Shown piece by piece: positions 43,008 to 51,128 of a stretch of DNA of 56,891 nt (position 1 is the first letter of the stretch; every line of letters begins with the position of its first letter). Under the pieces are notes generated by a model that was given only the letters and a program-made list of their open reading frames with translations, did not search any database and was not told where the DNA came from. A program made the translations under genes and the position numbers. The DNA lies in assembly GCA_017475765.1 (NCBI GenBank), contig JAFVEY010000077.1:1-56891 (forward strand), in the 5' to 3' direction. The stretch is from Clostridia bacterium (GTDB lineage Bacteria; Bacillota; Clostridia; Oscillospirales; Acutalibacteraceae).

Positions 43008-45122
43008 TTGAATATTGAAGTAAATAATATGGTGCTTGAAGCTCTTAAGAAGCAAAGCGAACCGATAGAAAGAAGAGATCTTCAGATACTCAGCGGAGTA
43101 TTGGAAATTGAAGAGTTTAATAACGCTCTTTCTTATCTTGAAAGAAAAGGAAAAATTGTCATTAACAGAAAGAAGGTCGGCTTGCCCGAAACGATGGGTT
43201 ATGCGGTGGCAGTCATCGTTCGTCAGTCAAGGGGATTTTCATTTGCACAGCCTGTCGATGCGGCAATGGATGATATTTTTATTCATGCTTCCTCCGTCAA
43301 GGGAGCCATACCGGGCGATCTTGTCCTGCTCAAAAATATAACGGCAGGGGGAAAGGGATTTTCAGGTGAGGTTGCCAGAATTCTGGAACAAGGCTCCCGA
43401 ATTATAACGGGAACCATAGAGCGTCCTCTCGGAAAGCACGGCAGAGCCTATATCATACCTGATACCGGATTTTCTCATCATCTCCGCATTGTTCAGGGCG
43501 GAGAACTGAAAAGCAAGGTCGGGGATAAGGTCAAAGCCGCTGTATCTTATGATCAGAAAGAAAAAAGGGTTTATGCAAGAGTCATCAAGGTTTACGGAAA
43601 GGGCAGTTCTGCCAGGATATGTGCCGATGCCATTATTGATTCCTATGGTATTCCGACAAAATTTCCCGTTCCTGTCAAGCATGAGGCAGCGATCAAGGCT
43701 GCTCAGCCTATCACCGATGAGGAAATATCAAAGCGGCTTGATCTTACGGCAGAACCGATATTTACCATCGACGGTGCGGACGCAAAGGATCTTGATGATG
43801 CTATATCTGTCAAAAAATTGGAAAACGGCTGGGAGCTTGGTGTTCACATTGCTGATGTTTCACACTATGTGACAAAAGGAAGCAAGCTGGACGAGGAAGC
43901 ACAGCAGAGAGGAACATCGGTCTATTTTGCGGACAGAGTCATTCCTATGCTGCCGGTGGAGCTTTCCAACGGCTGCTGCTCGCTGAATGCCGATACGAAA
44001 AAGCTGACATTTTCAGCGATTATGCGGCTTGACGAAAAAGCGGAGCTTGTGGATTACCGTTTTGAAAAAAGCGTCATTATTTCAAAGGTAAGAGGCGTAT
44101 ATTCTGAGGTGAATGCGATTCTTGACGGAAGTGCCGATGAAGTTGTTAAAGAAAAATATGTGCCTGTATATGAATGTATATTTGAAGCACAGAAACTTGC
44201 TGAACTGCTTAAAGAAAGAGCCAAACGAAGAGGAGAGCTTGAAATTGAATCATCTGAGTTAAGGTTCGTACTTGATGAAAATGGTGTATGTGTTGATGTC
44301 TCCGCAAGAGAAAGAGGACAGGCAGAGGAGCTTATCGAACAGTTTATGATAACCGCCAATAGTGCCGCCGCTCTTTATGCGAAAAGCGCCGGCATACCGT
44401 TCGTATATCGTGTTCATGAAGAACCAGACCCCGAAAAACTTCTGTCGCTGTCGGAGCTTGCTGCCGCCTGCGGATTTCAGACCAGAAGATTAAAAGATGG
44501 CGTGCGTCAGACCGACCTTGCCGCATTGATAGAAAAGGCCAGGGAAACAAAATATTCATGTCTGATATCAACACAGGTTCTCAGAACAATGGCGAAAGCA
44601 CGGTATGATGCACATCCTCTCGGTCATTTCGGTTTGTCGCTGGCGGACTACTGCCATTTCACTTCACCAATCAGACGATATCCCGACACCTCGATCCATC
44701 GTATTCTGACCGATCTTGTCAGCGGTGTTTCAGTTGATGTCATCAAACAGAGATATCACGAATTTGCGGTTCAGTCTGCCAAACTTTCATCGGACTATGA
44801 GATAAGAGCCGTAAAGGCAGAGCGTGATGCCGAAAAATGCTATGCAGCGGAATATATGTGCGCTCATATCGGAGAAATACATCCCGGTGTTGTTTCGGGA
44901 GTAATGAGCAAGGGTATTTTTGTTATGCTCGAAAACGGAATAGAAGGATTTGTGAATCTTTTGGAAATAGAGGGAACAGATTTTGAATTTGACGGCAAAA
45001 CAACAACCACCGATATCCGAAGCGGAAAAAGCTATTCGATAGGCGATGTTGTGAGTATTGAAGTGATCAATGCAAATGTTGCAACGGGAACGATAGATTT
45101 TGCTTTTGCGGAGGAAAAATAA
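43008..45122 (+). CDS. rnr: Ribonuclease R
   Basis: 704 residues. An N-terminal winged helix (1-60) and cold-shock OB domains (about 65-215) precede the RNB catalytic domain (FTIDGADAKDLDDAISV with its conserved aspartates; HYVTKGSKLDEEAQQRGTSVYFADRVIPMLP; HFGLSLADYCHFTSPIRRYPD). The C-terminal S1 domain (about 620-700) follows. It degrades structured RNA 3' to 5' and often works in tmRNA quality control. TTG 43008 is chosen for the GGAGG SD 8 nt upstream; the first ATG (43029) would cut the winged helix. Confidence 0.96.
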   Translation: MNIEVNNMVLEALKKQSEPIERRDLQILSGVLEIEEFNNALSYLERKGKIVINRKKVGLPETMGYAVAVIVRQSRGFSFAQPVDAAMDDIFIHASSVKGAIPGDLVLLKNITAGGKGFSGEVARILEQGSRIITGTIERPLGKHGRAYIIPDTGFSHHLRIVQGGELKSKVGDKVKAAVSYDQKEKRVYARVIKVYGKGSSARICADAIIDSYGIPTKFPVPVKHEAAIKAAQPITDEEISKRLDLTAEPIFTIDGADAKDLDDAISVKKLENGWELGVHIADVSHYVTKGSKLDEEAQQRGTSVYFADRVIPMLPVELSNGCCSLNADTKKLTFSAIMRLDEKAELVDYRFEKSVIISKVRGVYSEVNAILDGSADEVVKEKYVPVYECIFEAQKLAELLKERAKRRGELEIESSELRFVLDENGVCVDVSARERGQAEELIEQFMITANSAAALYAKSAGIPFVYRVHEEPDPEKLLSLSELAAACGFQTRRLKDGVRQTDLAALIEKARETKYSCLISTQVLRTMAKARYDAHPLGHFGLSLADYCHFTSPIRRYPDTSIHRILTDLVSGVSVDVIKQRYHEFAVQSAKLSSDYEIRAVKAERDAEKCYAAEYMCAHIGEIHPGVVSGVMSKGIFVMLENGIEGFVNLLEIEGTDFEFDGKTTTTDIRSGKSYSIGDVVSIEVINANVATGTIDFAFAEEK

Positions 45123-45125
45123 AAC

Positions 45126-45162
45126 AAGCGGAGCCTGTATTGTTTTGGTACAGACTCCGCTT
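45126..45162. terminator. Bidirectional terminator between rnr and ribU
   Basis: A 14-bp stem with one mismatch (45126-45139 with 45149-45162), then TTTTCGTTT. Confidence 0.85.
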
Positions 45163-45188
45163 TTCGTTTATTATTGTTGATATGAATT

Positions 45189-45902
45189 TTATATTACCTT
45201 CATCAGAACCAAAACGAAATATACGCAGGTGATCAGGGCAATAGCGGTGAATATAAATATTCCGATGGTGGCAGCCTTGCTGTCGGATTTCTGAGTATCA
45301 CGCTTTGATATGAGTTTTGCCTTTTCAAGAACACGGATGGAGGGGTAAAGCATTACGGCAATAGAGGAATTCAGCACGCTTTTGAGCAGATTAAACGGCA
45401 GGAATGTGGGGATCAGCATCTGAGCAACCTGTTCTCTTGTTGCATTCATATACAGCGGCGTTATCAGATAATTCCAAAGAAGCATAACAGCCGTCATCGC
45501 CAGACAGCCCGCAATCAGACCGATCACGGCAGATTTAAGACCCGGCTTTTTCTTGTGAATGAACGAAGCAACGCAAACAAAGCTTGCAGAGGACAATAAG
45601 TTCATGATCATTCCGATAATGCCCGTAGAGCTGATCGTGATCATCTCAACAAGGGCAAGAACGGCAGACATCACAAATCCTGCCAGCGGTCCGAAGATAA
45701 AAGCGCCGAATACAAGTACTGCGTCCTTGAAATCCATCGTCAGAAATCCGAAAATCGGAAGCCGGAAGAAAAATACCGTCAGATAGGCGACAGCGGTGAG
45801 CATAGCAAGACCAGTAATTTTCTTGACTCTGTCGGAAGCTGACTGACGACCCTTGAGTATTGGCTTGTTTCCTGACATAACAGATGTTTCTTTTGCTTTC
45901 AT
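45189..45902 (-). CDS. ribU: Riboflavin ECF transporter S component
   Basis: 237 residues with six hydrophobic segments. The N-terminal cytoplasmic part is basic (about 1-28), followed by ITGLAMLTAVAYLTVFF and the FLTMDFKDAVLVFGAFIFGPLAGFV motif typical of riboflavin S components. It binds riboflavin with high affinity and needs an EcfAA'T module, which is not in this window. The FMN riboswitch immediately upstream strongly supports the riboflavin assignment. The SD is AAGGAGATG before ATG 45902, with rather long spacing. Confidence 0.95.
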   Translation of the reverse strand: MKAKETSVMSGNKPILKGRQSASDRVKKITGLAMLTAVAYLTVFFFRLPIFGFLTMDFKDAVLVFGAFIFGPLAGFVMSAVLALVEMITISSTGIIGMIMNLLSSASFVCVASFIHKKKPGLKSAVIGLIAGCLAMTAVMLLWNYLITPLYMNATREQVAQMLIPTFLPFNLLKSVLNSSIAVMLYPSIRVLEKAKLISKRDTQKSDSKAATIGIFIFTAIALITCVYFVLVLMKVI

Positions 45903-45949
45903 AATAACAGCATCTCCTTAAAAATGAATTTTAGCTGTCTGCGCAAAAG

Positions 45950-45981
45950 CTCCCCGCAAATCTTGTCTGATTTACGGGGAG
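45950..45981 (-). terminator. Riboswitch-controlled terminator of ribU
   Basis: A 13-bp stem with one mismatch (45950-45962 with 45969-45981, 6-nt loop), followed on the minus strand by TTTTGCGC. It lies between the FMN aptamer and the ribU start, as expected for an expression platform that ends transcription when FMN is bound. Confidence 0.8.
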
Positions 45982-46021
45982 TAATTATATTGTTTGGTAA
46001 AACCGTATTCAATATAACTAA

Positions 46022-46142
46022 TCTTCTTTCATCCGGACTATACCGTCGGCATTGGAATCTCACCAATTCAGCTTACGCTCGCGGGCTTACCCGATACAAC
46101 AGGCACACCGCCGGTGGGGAATTGCACCCCGCCCCGAAGACA
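46022..46142 (-). ncRNA. FMN riboswitch (RFN element)
   Basis: Read on the minus strand, the RFN landmarks come in order: the CTTCGGGGC...GGGTGCAATTCCCC start, ACCGGCGGT, AGCCCGCGAGC, GGTGAGATTCCAA, GCCGACGGTATAGTCCGGATG and the closing GAAGAT. These are the conserved segments of the FMN aptamer. Confidence 0.96.
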
Positions 46143-46161
46143 GCAATTATTTTATGTTTTC

Positions 46162-46190
46162 ATTGTAGCACGATCATTTGTCTATGTCAA
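46162..46190 (-). promoter_or_regulatory. Promoter of the FMN riboswitch-ribU transcript
   Basis: On the minus strand: TTGACA (46190-46185), 17-nt spacer, TACAAT (46167-46162), with TGC before the -10. Confidence 0.82.
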
Positions 46191-46221
46191 GTATCTAATC
46201 AAATTTTATTTGCTCTGATGC

Positions 46222-46250
46222 TTGACAGCGCCTGATGGATATTGTATATT
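46222..46250 (+). promoter_or_regulatory. Sigma-A promoter of the HAD phosphatase gene
   Basis: TTGACA (46222-46227), 17-nt spacer, TATATT (46245-46250). It is back-to-back with the ribU promoter, with 31 nt between the two -35 boxes. Confidence 0.78.
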
Positions 46251-46324
46251 ATTGATAATGCTAAAAAATACCAATCATTTTGAGGAATTACTTAAAAAAT
46301 GACGTTTGCGAGGACTAAGGAAGT

Positions 46325-46981
46325 ATGAAAAATATTAAAGCTGCTATTTTTGATTTGGATGGAACACTCATTGATTCCATGTATGTATGGGAAAAGGTGG
46401 ATGTTGATTTTATGATGCAACGGGGAATACCTGTTTCAAAAGAATATACAGATATTGTCCGCAGTATGTTTTTTGAAACGGCGGCAGCCTATACAAAGGA
46501 TAAATACGGTCTTGATGAAAGCGTAGAAGAAATTATGCAGACATGGCTCGACATGGCTCATAACGAATACGCCCATCATATACAAGCGAAACCGTATGTT
46601 GTTGAATATCTGAAGAAGCTCAAAGAAAAGAGCATTATATTGGGAATTGCCACATCCAACAATCCGTATCTTCTTAAACCATGCCTTGAAAACAACGGCA
46701 TGAATGGGATTTTCAGCTGTATTTGCTATACCTCAGAGGTCGGGCTGAATAAAAGCAGTCCCGATATTTATCTTTATACCGCTGAAAAGCTGGGTGTAAA
46801 GCCGGAAGAATGTGTTGTTTTTGAGGATATTATTGAAGGTATTAAAAGCGCAAAATCGGTCGGCATGAAAACCGTTGCGGTTTATGACAGCTCAAACGAT
46901 GATTATATGGATCAAATAAAAGTCACAGCAGATAAATTTGTTGAAACTTATAGTGAATTGCTTGACGAAATGGATCAATGA
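46325..46981 (+). CDS. HAD phosphatase, beta-phosphoglucomutase-like
   Basis: 218 residues. Motif I is AIFDLDGTLIDS, motif II lies in GIATSNN, the motif III Lys is in GLNKSSPDIYLY and motif IV in VVFEDIIEGIKSAKSVGMKTVAV. The four-helix cap (about 15-85) places it in the beta-PGM/phosphoglycolate-type group. The exact substrate (sugar phosphate or damaged metabolite) is not readable. SD AAGGAAG. A strong promoter for the next gene lies in its 3' end. Confidence 0.92.
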   Translation: MKNIKAAIFDLDGTLIDSMYVWEKVDVDFMMQRGIPVSKEYTDIVRSMFFETAAAYTKDKYGLDESVEEIMQTWLDMAHNEYAHHIQAKPYVVEYLKKLKEKSIILGIATSNNPYLLKPCLENNGMNGIFSCICYTSEVGLNKSSPDIYLYTAEKLGVKPEECVVFEDIIEGIKSAKSVGMKTVAVYDSSNDDYMDQIKVTADKFVETYSELLDEMDQ

Positions 46982-46990
46982 GATTATAAT
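46962..46990 (+). promoter_or_regulatory. Sigma-A promoter of ddh
   Basis: TTGACG (46962-46967), 17-nt spacer, TATAAT (46985-46990). The -35 lies inside the coding sequence of the preceding gene. Confidence 0.75.
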
Positions 46991-47032
46991 ATTAGATACA
47001 TTTAATTCCAATCAAGAACAGGAGAGAATAAA

Positions 47033-48019
47033 ATGAAAACAAGAATCGGTATTTTAGGCTATGGAAATTTGGGCAGAGGAACGGAAATTGCTGTTGCTGC
47101 TGCAAATGATATGGAGCTTGCCGCTGTATTTACACGCCGTGATCCTTCATCGGTTTCAATTCTTACACCCAATGTTCCTGTCATCAATGTGGACGAAATA
47201 GAAAAGTGGACAGATAAGATTGACGTACTCGTACTTTGCGGCGGCAGCGCTACCGATCTGCCCGAACAGACACCCCGATATGCAAAGCTCTTTAATGTTA
47301 TTGACAGCTTTGACACACACGCACGCATTCCTGAACATTTTGCCAGTGTTGATGCAGCTGCCAAGGAAGGCGGCAAGGTGGGTTTGATCTCAGCAGGCTG
47401 GGATCCGGGCCTGTTTTCGCTCAACAGAGTTTATGCAAATGCTATTCTTCCCGATGGAAAGGATTATACCTTCTGGGGAAAAGGTGTGAGTCAGGGACAT
47501 TCTGATGCTATCCGCAGAATTGAGGGAGTAAAGAATGCAAAACAGTATACCATTCCGGTCGATGCTGCTCTTGATGCTGTAAGAAGCGGAGCAAATCCCG
47601 AACTGACAACACGTCAGAAGCACACAAGAGAATGTTTTGTCGTTCTTGAGGACGGTGCAGACGCCGCACAGGTTGAAAAGGAAATCAAGGAGATGCCGAA
47701 TTACTTTGCAGATTATGATACAATCGTACATTTTATCAGCGAAGAAGAACTGCTGACAGAACACGCAGGTATGGCTCACGGCGGCTTTGTTTTCAGAACA
47801 GGCAAAACCGGTATCAACAAGGAAAATAATCATATCATTGAATATAGCCTGAAACTCGATTCCAATCCCGAATTCACAACAAGCGTCCTTATTGCCTACG
47901 CAAGAGCGGTAAAGCGTCTTTCGGATGAAGGTCAGACAGGCGCAAAGACAGTTTTGGATATACCGCCTGCATATCTTTGCGAGCAAAGCGGAGAAGAGCT
48001 GAGAGCACATTTCCTTTAA
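47033..48019 (+). CDS. ddh: meso-Diaminopimelate D-dehydrogenase
   Basis: 328 residues. N-terminal NADPH-binding Rossmann motif RIGILGYGNLGRG, then AVFTRRDP, CGGSATDLPEQTP, VDSFDTHARIPEHF-like NVIDSFDTHARIPEHF and SAGWDPGLFSLNR, all typical of Ddh. The dimerisation and DAP-binding domain lies in the C-terminal half (FWGKGVSQGHSDAIRRI). It makes meso-DAP from tetrahydrodipicolinate in one step, for lysine and peptidoglycan. SD CAGGAGAG. A terminator follows. Confidence 0.97.
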   Translation: MKTRIGILGYGNLGRGTEIAVAAANDMELAAVFTRRDPSSVSILTPNVPVINVDEIEKWTDKIDVLVLCGGSATDLPEQTPRYAKLFNVIDSFDTHARIPEHFASVDAAAKEGGKVGLISAGWDPGLFSLNRVYANAILPDGKDYTFWGKGVSQGHSDAIRRIEGVKNAKQYTIPVDAALDAVRSGANPELTTRQKHTRECFVVLEDGADAAQVEKEIKEMPNYFADYDTIVHFISEEELLTEHAGMAHGGFVFRTGKTGINKENNHIIEYSLKLDSNPEFTTSVLIAYARAVKRLSDEGQTGAKTVLDIPPAYLCEQSGEELRAHFL

Positions 48020-48049
48020 TAGACTCTCATACATAACTTATCATTATTT

Positions 48050-48094
48050 TAACACCCGCATTGGTTATTAATCACCTTTGCGGGTGTTATTTTT
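48050..48094 (+). terminator. Terminator of ddh
   Basis: Perfect 11-bp stem (48050-48060 with 48079-48089) with an 18-nt loop, then T5. Confidence 0.82.
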
Positions 48095-48204
48095 AATTGA
48101 TTCAACATAATTTACCAAAAAATATTTGTAATATAAAGCAGCTTATTGTAAACAATAATAACACAGGCGGAAACAAAAGAGATTCATTCATAAATCCTTT
48201 TGCT

Positions 48205-48234
48205 GAATTTACGATAGAGTGCGATTGTATGATA
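48205..48234 (+). promoter_or_regulatory. Candidate sigma-G-type promoter of the spore protein gene
   Basis: GAATT (48205-48209), exactly 18 nt, TATGATA (48228-48234). Compared with the forespore sigma-G consensus GHATR-N18-CATWHTA, four of five and five of seven bases match. This is plausible, not proven. Confidence 0.4.
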
Positions 48235-48249
48235 GATTTTATACCGTTT

Positions 48250-48294
48250 TTATTTACGGTGCAGAATCTCATAGTAGCAACGCACCGTAAATAA
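48250..48294. repeat. Perfect 13-bp inverted repeat before the spore protein gene
   Basis: 48250-48262 pairs with 48282-48294 around a 19-nt loop. No T run follows on either strand, so it is not a standard terminator. A smaller hairpin (ACAGG/CCTGT, near 48293-48311) follows. It would form in the mRNA leader if the upstream promoter is used. Confidence 0.6.
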
Positions 48295-48336
48295 CAGGTA
48301 CCGCCCTGTAAAAATTCGATAAAAGGAGATACGATT

Positions 48337-48531
48337 ATGTCCAGCAATTCTAACTCTATCAATGTGCCCGAAGCAAGACAGGCTATGGAGCAGTTCAAGA
48401 TGGAATGTGCCAACGAAGTAGGCGTTAACCTCAAGCAGGGCTACAACGGCGACCTTACTTCTCGTCAGGCAGGATCAGTAGGCGGCCAGATGGTCAAAAA
48501 GATGATTGAAGCTTACGAGAGAAGTATGTAA
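48337..48531 (+). CDS. Alpha/beta-type small acid-soluble spore protein
   Basis: 64 residues. The signature EVGVNLKQGYNGDLTSRQAGSVGGQMVKKMIEAYE matches the DNA-binding core of alpha/beta SASPs (consensus features: NxxxVPEAxxALxxxKxExAxE and GxxxxGxLTSRxxGxVGGxMvkkmi). The N-terminus is Ser/Asn-rich. In dormant spores these proteins coat and protect DNA; the GPR protease site would lie in the KMECANEVGV region. SD AAAGGAGAT. This gene is the best evidence that the organism sporulates. Confidence 0.96.
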   Translation: MSSNSNSINVPEARQAMEQFKMECANEVGVNLKQGYNGDLTSRQAGSVGGQMVKKMIEAYERSM

Positions 48532-48587
48532 TTAACCCTGTTAATATTATTTTCTCTGAGTTTAACTGATCTTATACGATGATAAGG

Positions 48588-48626
48588 AACTCCCGCAGCC
48601 GGGAAATTATTTCGGCTGCGGGAGTT
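48588..48626. terminator. Bidirectional terminator between the spore protein gene and metE
   Basis: Perfect 14-bp GC-rich stem (48588-48601 with 48613-48626), 11-nt loop, then TTCC. Convergent genes on both sides. Confidence 0.8.
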
Positions 48627-48701
48627 TTCCTGCTTTTTGAATTATCTTTTAGGCATATATATAAAATTTTTCGTAGGGTACTGAATAGTTGCGAAGTTTG
48701 A

Positions 48702-50978
48702 TTATGCTTTATACTTGCTCCGTATTTCCCTTGCTGCAGCGACAAGATTTTCAAGACTTGGAACAGTTTCCTCACTTCCTCTTGTTTTCAGTCCGCAGTC
48801 GGGGTTTACCCAAAGTTTTTCCGCAGGTATACGATCAAGCATTTTTTGGAGTGCAGCTTTGATTTCTTCCTTTGCCGGTATTCTCGGAGAATGAATATCG
48901 TAAACACCCGGACCAACCTCTGTGCGGAAGTTTTTCTCCTTGAGGACATCCAAAATGGTAAGGTCGGAACGACTTGCCTCGAAGGTGATAACATCAGCAT
49001 CCATATTGTCAATATCCCCGATGATATCGGCAAATTCGCTGTAACACATATGTGTGTGTATCTGTGTTTCCGGTTTCACGCCGCTGTGAACAAGGCGGAA
49101 GGCGGGAATCGCCCAATCTAGATACTCGCTGTTCCAATCGCTCTTGCGCAGGGGCAACTTTTCTCTTAAAGCAGCTTCGTCGATTTGAATGATATTTATC
49201 CCGTTGGCTTCAAGGTCAAGTACTTCCTCACGGATCGCCAAGGCGATCTGATAAGCGCTATCTTTCAAGGAAATATCCTCTCTGGGGAATGACCAGTTGA
49301 GGATCGTCACAGGACCGGTAAGCATACCCTTCACAGGCTTGTCAGTCAGGCTTTGTGCATAGGATGACCATTTTACCGTCATTGACTTTGCTCTGGAAAT
49401 ATCGCCCCATACAACAGGCGGCTTGACGCACCTTGTACCATAGGACTGCACCCATGCTTTTTCTGTGAAGAGATAACCGTCAAGGCATTCACCGAAATAT
49501 TCAACCATATCGTTTCTTTCAAATTCGCCGTGTACAAGCACATCTATGCCGATTTGCTCCTGCAATCTGATACAGCCTTCGATTTTTCCCTTTAAGAAGC
49601 TATCATAATCGTCGGCTGTTACTTCGCCCTTTCTGAATCCTGCTCTTGTTTTGCGAATTTCAATAGTCTGTGGGAAAGAGCCTATGGTTGTTGTGGGGAA
49701 CAAAGGAAGATTAAATCTTTCCTTTTGGATTTTCTCACGCACGGCAAATTTGGGAAGTCTTGTGAAGTCTTTCTCGGACAAAGCATTGACCTTTTCTTTG
49801 ATGGATGTATTTTCGCCGCTTCTCGGCTGAGCAAAAAGTTCTGAATTTGCCCGATATTCGGTGGTTTCAGCCGGATTTTCGGATGTAAGAAGTTTTTTGA
49901 TTTCTGCAAGTTCTGTCAGTTTTTCGCTTGCATAAGCAAAATGCTTTTTATAAGCATCTGAGAGCTTTGTTTCGTTTTTCAGTGTGTACGGAACATGAAG
50001 CAGGGAACAGGAAGTACCAACAACAAAATCAATATTCTGATTTTTCAATTCATCTAAAATGTGTAAAGTGTTGGTATAGTTATTTTTCCAGATATTCTTG
50101 CCGTTGACAACACCCGCAAAAAGAATTTTGTCCTTCGGAAAACCATTGGTTCTGACAAGCTCCAAAGTTTTTCTTCCCTCGATAAAATCAAGACCGATTC
50201 CGTCAAAATCAAGAGCAGTAACCTCATTGTAGAAATCTCTGATATCGCCGAAATAGGTCTGCAGGAGGATTTCCACGCCGCTTTTGTCTGAGAGAATTTT
50301 TGTGTATAAATCTTTGAAGAAGGTTATATCACTTTCCGTCAGGTCTTTCACGAGGTACGGCTCGTCAAGCTGTATCCATTCTGCGCCGAGTTCCGAGAGT
50401 TTTTTAATGATATCAATATAAGCGTTTGCTGCTGCTTCGGTAAAATCCTCTTTTGTTTTTGTACCTGTATATCTTGCAAGCTCAAGGAAGGTAAAAGGAC
50501 CTGTCAGAACGGGCTTTGTCCTGACACCATTTTCTAAAGCCTCCACAAAAAGCTCGAACGGTTTATTGCCCGATACTTTGATTTCAGTATCATCGTCAAT
50601 TTCGGGAACCATATAGTGATAGTTGGTATTGAACCACTTTTTCATAGCAAGGGCTTTGACATCGCCCTTTTCTCCCTGGTAGCCTCTTGCTGCCGCAAAA
50701 TACTCATCAAGTACAGACAATCCGAGAGAAGTATATCTTTTCGGAACAGCATTCAGAAGAAAAGCGGTATCAAGCATACCATCATAAAAAGAAAAATCGT
50801 TTGACGGTATAAAATCAAGACCGCTTTCCTGCTGTTCTTTAAGATTCTGAAATCTTAACTCTTTGGCAGTTTCCAAAAGCTGTAATTCCTCGATTTCGCC
50901 TTTAAAATATTTTTCACTTGCAAATTTAAGCTCACGGAGTGAACCGATTCTCGGATAGCCGATGATGGATGTTTTCAT
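48702..50978 (-). CDS. metE: Cobalamin-independent methionine synthase
   Basis: 758 residues, full length. N-terminal [18 protein letters not shown] and the internal core [24 protein letters not shown] are the two barrel starts. The zinc ligands fall in [10 protein letters not shown] (His, Cys) and [11 protein letters not shown] (Cys). It transfers a methyl group from methyl-tetrahydrofolate polyglutamate to homocysteine. ATG 50978 follows AAAGGATATG; an in-frame start at 50996 has no SD. It is divergent from a lysR gene that probably controls it. Confidence 0.97.
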   Translation of the reverse strand: MKTSIIGYPRIGSLRELKFASEKYFKGEIEELQLLETAKELRFQNLKEQQESGLDFIPSNDFSFYDGMLDTAFLLNAVPKRYTSLGLSVLDEYFAAARGYQGEKGDVKALAMKKWFNTNYHYMVPEIDDDTEIKVSGNKPFELFVEALENGVRTKPVLTGPFTFLELARYTGTKTKEDFTEAAANAYIDIIKKLSELGAEWIQLDEPYLVKDLTESDITFFKDLYTKILSDKSGVEILLQTYFGDIRDFYNEVTALDFDGIGLDFIEGRKTLELVRTNGFPKDKILFAGVVNGKNIWKNNYTNTLHILDELKNQNIDFVVGTSCSLLHVPYTLKNETKLSDAYKKHFAYASEKLTELAEIKKLLTSENPAETTEYRANSELFAQPRSGENTSIKEKVNALSEKDFTRLPKFAVREKIQKERFNLPLFPTTTIGSFPQTIEIRKTRAGFRKGEVTADDYDSFLKGKIEGCIRLQEQIGIDVLVHGEFERNDMVEYFGECLDGYLFTEKAWVQSYGTRCVKPPVVWGDISRAKSMTVKWSSYAQSLTDKPVKGMLTGPVTILNWSFPREDISLKDSAYQIALAIREEVLDLEANGINIIQIDEAALREKLPLRKSDWNSEYLDWAIPAFRLVHSGVKPETQIHTHMCYSEFADIIGDIDNMDADVITFEASRSDLTILDVLKEKNFRTEVGPGVYDIHSPRIPAKEEIKAALQKMLDRIPAEKLWVNPDCGLKTRGSEETVPSLENLVAAAREIRSKYKA

Positions 50979-51004
50979 ATTTTCATATCCTTTCAAACAT
51001 TTAG

Positions 51005-51032
51005 ATTACGAATATAACTATATACCTGTCAA
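51005..51032 (-). promoter_or_regulatory. Likely promoter of metE
   Basis: On the minus strand: consensus TTGACA (51032-51027), 16-nt spacer, CGTAAT (51010-51005). The -10 is imperfect, which would suit a gene that needs an activator. Confidence 0.5.
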
Positions 51033-51067
51033 AGCGGCATGTAAAATATGAAAAACAGGCGCTTATT

Positions 51068-51084
51068 CATAGATTTTTTCTATG
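51068..51084. promoter_or_regulatory. Candidate LysR-type operator
   Basis: CATAGA-ttttt-TCTATG, a perfect 6-bp dyad that contains TAGA-N5-TCTA, i.e. the T-N11-A pattern bound by LysR-type regulators. It sits between metE and lysR and just upstream of the lysR -10. Confidence 0.55.
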
Positions 51085-51089
51085 ATTTG

Positions 51090-51098
51090 TGTTATAAT
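51090..51098 (+). promoter_or_regulatory. Extended -10 promoter of the lysR gene
   Basis: TGT-TATAAT at 51090-51098, about 30 nt before the start. The operator at 51068-51084 covers its -35 position, compatible with autorepression. A second TATAAT lies at 51104-51109. Confidence 0.5.
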
Positions 51099-51128
51099 AA
51101 TATTATAATCTATTTACGGAGTGATATT

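Noticed and set aside
46022-46142. A possible small protein gene in the ribU upstream region
   Set aside because: The sequence is fully explained by the FMN riboswitch landmarks.
48097-48294. A 65-codon plus-strand frame upstream of the spore protein gene
   Set aside because: No SD, odd composition, and it runs through the candidate promoter and the inverted repeat.
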